Source: Burkholderiaceae bacterium
GTDB taxonomy: Bacteria; Pseudomonadota; Gammaproteobacteria; Burkholderiales; Burkholderiaceae_C
Reading direction: 5' to 3'
NCBI GenBank assembly: GCA_023260355.1
Contig: JALQVJ010000332.1
Coordinates: forward strand, 1 to 11,072
DNA length: 11,072 nt
The stretch's first letter is position 1. Each line of letters begins with the position of its first letter. Shown here piece after piece: positions 7,354-11,072 of this stretch. The position numbers and the translations under genes were made by a program. The notes beneath the pieces are model-generated. The model did not search any database, had not been told where the DNA came from, and worked only from the letters and a program-made list of their open reading frames with translations.

Positions 7354-7399
7354 GTTGTGTGAGGGTTTTGTGTTTGCGTCTTGCCCTCTCAACCGCCGG
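7344..7399 (-). promoter_or_regulatory. Antiterminator pairing (attenuator 2:3 stem) of aroG
   Basis: Minus-strand CCGGCGGTT at 7399-7391 is perfectly complementary over 9 bases to AACCGCCGG at 7352-7344, which is also the first arm of the terminator. The loop is 38 bases. The 7399-7391 segment encodes the last leader codons, Gly-Gly and the first base of the TGA, plus part of the preceding Thr codon, so a ribosome that reaches the stop covers it and allows termination, while one stalled at the earlier Phe codons leaves it free to block the terminator. The segment duplicates terminator arm 4 (7340-7332). A convincing protector (1:2) hairpin is not seen; only a 5-bp TCTCA/TGAGA pairing (7411-7407 with 7391-7387) is present. 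Confidence 0.8.
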
Positions 7400-7448
7400 T
7401 GAAGCGTGAGATCCAAAAATAGACAAAGAAGAAACGTTGACTCAACAT
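7389..7448 (-). CDS. Aromatic-rich attenuator leader peptide of aroG
   Basis: The 19-codon frame reads MLSQRFFFVYFWISRFTGG and stops with TGA at 7391-7389. Seven of 19 residues are aromatic: Phe at 6, 7, 8, 11 and 16, Tyr10 and Trp12, with three consecutive Phe codons. This resembles the E. coli pheA leader peptide in size and Phe content and is far beyond chance. The stop lies in the antiterminator segment and 36 bases before the terminator stem begins, as expected for ribosome-stalling attenuation. There is no Shine-Dalgarno; a -10-like TACATT ends exactly 7 bases before the ATG, so the peptide may be translated from a leaderless transcript. The sensed signal is most likely charged tRNA-Phe, with Tyr and Trp possible contributors. 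Confidence 0.85.
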   Translation of the reverse strand: MLSQRFFFVYFWISRFTGG

Positions 7449-7455
7449 GTTTCGA

Positions 7456-7461
7456 AATGTA
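7456..7461 (-). promoter_or_regulatory. Extended -10 element for the aroG leader transcript
   Basis: Minus-strand TGATACATT holds the extended -10 TGn followed by TACATT (four of six consensus positions). It ends 7 bases before the leader-peptide ATG. A weak -35, TTGGTG at 7482-7477, is spaced 15 bases, which is short; an extended -10 can tolerate a poor -35. An 8-base palindrome TTTCGAAA (7450-7457) overlaps the -10 and start region and could be an operator, though this may be chance. No TyrR-like box is recognised. Confidence 0.45.
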
Positions 7462-7512
7462 TCACAGTCTCGATGACACCAATCTGACACTGTTTCACAA
7501 GTGCACAGCAGA

Positions 7513-8976
7513 TCAAGCGGTGCCGCCGACGGTCAAAGCGTCGATGCGCAGGGTGGGCTGACCCACGCCAACCGGGACGCTTTGGCCCTCTTTGCCGCAT
7601 GTTCCTACGCCGCTGTCCAGTGCCATGTCGTTGCCAATCATTGAAACGCGCGTCAAGGCATCCGGGCCGTTGCCGATCAAGGTCGCGCCTTTGACGGGGT
7701 ACATCAATTTGCCGCGCTCGACCCACCACGCTTGGCTGGCTGAAAAAACAAACTTGCCTGAGGTGATGTCGACTTGACCCCCACCAAAATTGGTCGCGTA
7801 CAAGCCTTTGTCAATGCTGGCGATAATTTCTTCGGGCGAATGGTCGCCGTTGAGCATATAAGTGTTGGTCATGCGAGGCATCGGCACATGGGCATAGCTC
7901 TCTCGCCGCCCGTTGCCTGTGGCACCCGTATTCATCAGTCTCGCATTCATGCGGTCCTGGATGTATCCCACCAAAACGCCATCCTCAATCAGCACATTGC
8001 GCTGCGTGGCGTTGCCTTCATCGTCGATATTCAACGAGCCTCGGCGATTCGGCAGCGTGCCATCATCGAGCACCGTGACACCTTTCGCCGCGACGCGTTG
8101 GCCAATGCGTCCGGAAAACGCACTGCTCCCCTTGCGATTGAAATCGCCCTCCAAGCCGTGACCGACCGCTTCGTGCAGCAGCACGCCCGGCCAGCCTGGG
8201 CCAAGCACGACCGCCATCTCACCGGCAGGCGCGGGGCGACTGTCGAGGTTGGTCAACGCCGCTTGCACCGCCTCTTGCACGTACTGTTCAATCAACGCGT
8301 CACTGAACATATTGAGACCCAAGCGCGCACCGCCACCGCTGGAGCCCACTTCGCGGCGCCCTTTGTGTTCTGCAATCACTGTCACCGAGAGCCGGCTGAG
8401 TGGCCGCACATCGGCTGCAAGCAAACCGTCGGCCCTGGCCACCATCACCACGTCGAACTCGCATGCCAAGCCAGCCATGACTTGAATGATCCGCGGGTCT
8501 TTGGCCTTGGCAATGCGCTCAACCTTGCCCAGCAACTCCACCTTCTCGGTGTTCGTGAGGCTGTCAATTGGGTCCAGTGGTGCATACAAGGCGTGGGCTT
8601 GAACTTGAGGCTTGCGGCGTGGCACGGCCACACGCGCACTTTGTCCTTGTGCCGCGATTGTGCGGACGGTTTTTGCGGCATCTTCCAGAGAAGCCCAGGA
8701 CAAATCGTCGGAGTAGGCGAACGCTGTTTTTTCCCCGTGTATCGCCCTGACGCCGACGCCTTGGTCGATGGAAAAACTGCCGCTCTTGACGATGCCTTCT
8801 TCAAGACTCCAGCCTTGAGACCGCGTGTATTGGAAATACAGATCTGCGTCTTCCACCCCAGACTTGCGCATCAGCTGCAGGGCTTTGGTGAGATGGGTGC
8901 TGTTCAACCCATGAGGTTCCAGCAACAAACCATGGGCGGTGTTCAAGGCGGAGATGGCGGGATCAATGGCGTTCAT
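7513..8976 (-). CDS. tldD: Metalloprotease TldD
   Basis: TldD pairs with TldE (PmbA) to form a cytoplasmic zinc protease that degrades unfolded peptides and matures some modified peptides in other bacteria. From ATG 8976 the product has 487 residues (E. coli 481). The zinc motif HEAVGH lies at 268-273 and is followed by GLEGDFNRKGSSAFSG. Other family hallmarks are DLYFQ near the N-terminus, IDQGVGVRAI at 70-79, GEKTAFAYSDD, and the C-terminal GTCGKEGQSVPVGVGQP. A start at ATG 8985 adds three residues, but that ATG overlaps the likely -10 TACAAT, so 8976 is preferred; the choice is not certain. tldE is not in the window. The gene is followed by the aroG leader after 64 bases with no terminator of its own, and lies 132 bases downstream of the dehydrogenase gene, so it is probably transcribed from its own promoter. 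Confidence 0.95.
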   Translation of the reverse strand: MNAIDPAISALNTAHGLLLEPHGLNSTHLTKALQLMRKSGVEDADLYFQYTRSQGWSLEEGIVKSGSFSIDQGVGVRAIHGEKTAFAYSDDLSWASLEDAAKTVRTIAAQGQSARVAVPRRKPQVQAHALYAPLDPIDSLTNTEKVELLGKVERIAKAKDPRIIQVMAGLACEFDVVMVARADGLLAADVRPLSRLSVTVIAEHKGRREVGSSGGGARLGLNMFSDALIEQYVQEAVQAALTNLDSRPAPAGEMAVVLGPGWPGVLLHEAVGHGLEGDFNRKGSSAFSGRIGQRVAAKGVTVLDDGTLPNRRGSLNIDDEGNATQRNVLIEDGVLVGYIQDRMNARLMNTGATGNGRRESYAHVPMPRMTNTYMLNGDHSPEEIIASIDKGLYATNFGGGQVDITSGKFVFSASQAWWVERGKLMYPVKGATLIGNGPDALTRVSMIGNDMALDSGVGTCGKEGQSVPVGVGQPTLRIDALTVGGTA

Positions 8977-8983
8977 ACTTGGC

Positions 8984-8989
8984 ATTGTA
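8984..8989 (-). promoter_or_regulatory. -10 element TACAAT of tldD
   Basis: Minus-strand TACAAT (five of six consensus positions) ends exactly 7 bases before ATG 8976, placing the transcript start at about the start codon. No -35 is evident at 16-18 bases and there is no convincing Shine-Dalgarno for ATG 8976. The rest of the gap up to 9108 shows no gene or clear hairpin. Confidence 0.45.
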
Positions 8990-9108
8990 GGCAGCCCTGA
9001 CCTTGCTGGCGCATGGCCAGTGAAATGGTCTCGCGATAGCCATGGTCTTCGTCGGGGCTGGCAATTGAGCCTGCGCCAAAGACCTGCGGCAAGTTGGTGT
9101 GTGCTGAT

Positions 9109-10023
9109 TCAACGCGGAAATGTTTGGCGAATCCAAGCCAGCATCGCGCTGTCGTCTCGCTCAGCCCACCCGGCTGCGAGCGCCGCGGCAAACGCGGCGG
9201 CAGCCCGATGGCCCATCTGCGGCGCCATGCCAGCCCGCTCAGCTGCGTCCAATGCCAGCCCTGTGTCTTTGGCCAAAAGACTCATGTGGGCTTGGACGTC
9301 ATTGGCCCCCGCCAAGGCGCGATGCATCCGGTTCGAGCCGATCCAGCTCTGGCCGCTGGACTGTTCAATCACCGACAATGTGTTCTGCAGGTTCAAGCCC
9401 ATGCGCTCAGCCATGACCAGCACTTCAGAGACCCCAACCAATTGAATACCTGCCAAGAGGTTGTTGACCAATTTTGTGCGTGCCCCATCACCCACACGCT
9501 GGCTGACGTGGAACACCGGGTTGGCCAAAGCATGCAAGGTGGGCTGGTGATGCGCAAAATCCGGGGCTGAGCAAGCGACCATCAGGCTCATGGTGCCTTG
9601 GGCCGCCCGGACTGGACCGCCCGACATCGGTGCATCAATGCAGCGCACACCCTCTTGCAACAATTTGTCAGCGATGGCTTGCGTGTCCTCAGGGCTGATC
9701 GTCGGGCACAACATCACGGTGTGACCAGGGCTCAATTCCCCAGCGGCGCCTTGGTCCCCCCACAACACATCGTGAACTTGTGCAGCGCTCACCACGGTGA
9801 TGATCAGCAGCGCGTTGGGGGGCAATGCACGGGCCAGTTCGGCAGGTGTGGCATGCAGCGTAGCCCCTAATGCCACGCCTTCAGCCTGCCGCAGCGCATC
9901 GATGTCACAGAAGTGGGCGCTTCCGCCCAGTTCCACCCAGCGCCTGAGCATGCCCATGCCCATGTTGCCGGTGCCAATGAAGCCCAAAGGATGCGTCGGT
10001 TGAGGTGGCAGGGCGCTGGACAT
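9109..10023 (-). CDS. NAD(P)-dependent beta-hydroxyacid dehydrogenase family protein
   Basis: The 304-residue product belongs to the 3-hydroxyisobutyrate dehydrogenase / tartronate semialdehyde reductase / threonate dehydrogenase superfamily. It has an N-terminal nucleotide-binding loop LGFIGTGNMGMGML at 13-26, the substrate-binding APMSGGPVRAAQGTMSLMV at 131-149 (Ser134 in the family's SGG motif), the catalytic-lysine motif GDGARTKLVNNLL at 178-190 with Lys184 and Asn188, and AKDTGLALD at 251-259. The family signature usually reads GLGxMG; here the second position is Thr (GTGNMG). The start is 2 bases after the rodA stop, with GAAGAG 6 bases upstream, so it is likely cotranslated with rodA. 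Substrate cannot be assigned from sequence, and neighbours give no pathway clue. Confidence 0.88.
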   Translation of the reverse strand: MSSALPPQPTHPLGFIGTGNMGMGMLRRWVELGGSAHFCDIDALRQAEGVALGATLHATPAELARALPPNALLIITVVSAAQVHDVLWGDQGAAGELSPGHTVMLCPTISPEDTQAIADKLLQEGVRCIDAPMSGGPVRAAQGTMSLMVACSAPDFAHHQPTLHALANPVFHVSQRVGDGARTKLVNNLLAGIQLVGVSEVLVMAERMGLNLQNTLSVIEQSSGQSWIGSNRMHRALAGANDVQAHMSLLAKDTGLALDAAERAGMAPQMGHRAAAAFAAALAAGWAERDDSAMLAWIRQTFPR

Positions 10024-10025
10024 AT

Positions 10026-11072
10026 TCAGCTCTTCATCAATTGGTCATATCGGCTGATGGACAGCAATATGCCCAAGGCGATGCCCAAAGTGGCCATCGC
10101 GGTTCCACCGTAACTCACGAATGGCAACGGCACACCAACCACGGGCAAGATGCCGCTGACCATGCCCATGTTGACGAAGGCATACACAAAGAAGTTCATG
10201 GCCATCGCGCCTGCCAGCACCCGCGAAAACATCGTTGGCGCCCGCGCCGCGATCCAAAGGCCGCGCCCAATCAAGAAGCAAAAAATCAACAACAGCGCAA
10301 GGACGCCGAGCAACCCGAACTCTTCGGAGAACGCGGCAAAAATAAAGTCAGTGGTTCGCTCAGGAATGAATTCGAGGTGGGTTTGCGTGCCTTGCATGAA
10401 ACCTTTGCCCGTGATCCCTCCAGACCCAATTGCGATCATCCCTTGGATGATGTGAAAGCCCTTGCCCAGCGGGTCTTGGAATGGGTCCAAGAGGGTGCAC
10501 ACGCGTTGCTTTTGATAGTCGCGCAACACCATCCAGTTGACACCCTCTTGGCACCAAGCGTCTCCCATGATGATCAACACAATGATGCCAATCGTCGCCA
10601 GGATCAGCGGCGGTATGACCCACCGCCAACGCAAGCCAGCAAAGAAAATCACAAAGAGCCCCGAGGCCAACACCAAGAGGGCTGTACCCAGGTCGGGTTG
10701 TTTCAAAATCAGAGCCAAAGGGATCAATAGCAAGAGGGTGGCAACCCCGAAATCAAGGGGCCGCATTTGCCCTTCGCGCCGTTGAAACCACCACGCCAAC
10801 ATGATGGGCATCGCGATCTTGAGCAGTTCACTCGGTTGAATCGTGACGCCAATGTTCAGCCATCTTTGTGACCCATTGCGTGACAGGCCAAACAAGGCCA
10901 CACCGATCAAGAGAACCACACCCACGACGTACAGCGGCACGGCCACCATGCGCAAGCGGTGGGGCGGAATCTGAGAAAAAACCAGCATCACGCCCAGCGC
11001 GACGACGAGGTTTCGGCCGTGGTCGAAAACCCGGTTGCCGTAGTCATAGCCCACGGAATACATGGTCACCAT
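10026..11072 (-). CDS. rodA: Rod shape-determining peptidoglycan glycosyltransferase RodA (5' end off the window)
   Basis: RodA is the SEDS-family polytopic membrane enzyme that polymerises glycan strands for cell elongation together with a class B penicillin-binding protein (MrdA/PBP2). The 348 visible residues are dominated by hydrophobic helices and contain family landmarks: GSQRWLNIGVTIQPSELLKIAMP at about 67-89, KQPDLGTALLV at 124-134, PERTTDFIFAAFSEEFGLLG at 237-256 with the conserved Asp of TDFIF, and LPFVSYGGT at 316-324. The last three bases of the window happen to read ATG on this strand, but homologues have roughly 30 more residues including the first helix, so this Met is almost certainly internal and the gene continues past the right edge. 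The gene is followed closely by the dehydrogenase gene. Confidence 0.94.
   Translation of the reverse strand: MVTMYSVGYDYGNRVFDHGRNLVVALGVMLVFSQIPPHRLRMVAVPLYVVGVVLLIGVALFGLSRNGSQRWLNIGVTIQPSELLKIAMPIMLAWWFQRREGQMRPLDFGVATLLLLIPLALILKQPDLGTALLVLASGLFVIFFAGLRWRWVIPPLILATIGIIVLIIMGDAWCQEGVNWMVLRDYQKQRVCTLLDPFQDPLGKGFHIIQGMIAIGSGGITGKGFMQGTQTHLEFIPERTTDFIFAAFSEEFGLLGVLALLLIFCFLIGRGLWIAARAPTMFSRVLAGAMAMNFFVYAFVNMGMVSGILPVVGVPLPFVSYGGTAMATLGIALGILLSISRYDQLMKS

Noticed and set aside
7291..7416. In-frame N-terminal extension of aroG to ATG 7416
   Set aside because: It would be translated across the attenuator terminator and has no ribosome binding site, whereas ATG 7290 has AGGAG at 6 bases and matches family N-termini.
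7389..7448. Reading the aroG leader as a trp-type attenuator
   Set aside because: Only one Trp codon is present, against five Phe codons including three in a row, so Phe is the more likely signal, although a mixed aromatic response cannot be excluded.
7774..9000. Long plus-strand open frame (408 codons) opposite tldD
   Set aside because: It lies fully antisense to the clearly coding tldD, has no family motifs, and is rich in His, Arg and Ala as expected for a mirror frame in GC-rich DNA.
8973..9191. Minus-strand 72-codon frame spanning the dehydrogenase 3' end and the tldD start
   Set aside because: It overlaps two real genes in another frame, has no recognisable motif and no convincing start signal.

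Overview
The window reads as a chromosomal housekeeping region of a betaproteobacterium, most likely order Burkholderiales and probably family Comamonadaceae. This rests on moderate-to-high GC, the order accB-accC-prmA-zinc-ribbon/DUF3426 protein, and recalled protein similarity for RodA, Mpl, TldD and the small protein beside mpl. The genus cannot be fixed from sequence alone. I see no mobile element, CRISPR array, rRNA or tRNA, and no block of clearly foreign composition.

Layout. (1) Positions 1-3300, minus strand, read right to left: accB, accC, prmA, then the N-terminus of a zinc-ribbon protein that runs off the left edge. AccB and AccC are the biotin carrier and biotin carboxylase of acetyl-CoA carboxylase; PrmA methylates ribosomal protein L11. 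(2) Positions 3301-3560 form a 260-base non-coding stretch with a likely accB promoter, an imperfect hairpin in the accB leader and an AT-rich segment with a duplicated octamer. (3) Positions 3561-4674, minus strand: a TlpA-like membrane-anchored thioredoxin and, overlapping it by 8 bases, an uncharacterised conserved protein. (4) Positions 4737-6164, plus strand: mpl, a murein peptide recycling ligase, divergent from the previous pair. (5) Positions 6169-7290, minus strand: aroG (DAHP synthase, first step of the shikimate pathway), convergent with mpl. (6) Positions 7325-7448: a transcription attenuator upstream of aroG. (7) Positions 7513-8976, minus strand: tldD. (8) Positions 9109-11072, minus strand: a beta-hydroxyacid dehydrogenase-family protein following rodA, whose 5' end is cut by the right edge.

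The main discovery candidate is the aroG leader. A 19-codon leader peptide with five Phe, one Tyr and one Trp codon ends in a segment that can pair with the first arm of a strong intrinsic terminator. This is the layout of a ribosome-stalling attenuator of the pheA/trp type, here controlling DAHP synthase.

A second pattern recurs four times. The starts of mpl, its divergent neighbour, tldD and the aroG leader peptide each lack a Shine-Dalgarno sequence and have a -10-like hexamer (TACAAT, CACAAT, TACAAT, TACATT) exactly seven bases before the ATG. This suggests leaderless transcripts. In contrast accB, prmA and aroG have recognisable Shine-Dalgarno sequences, and accC a more distant one.
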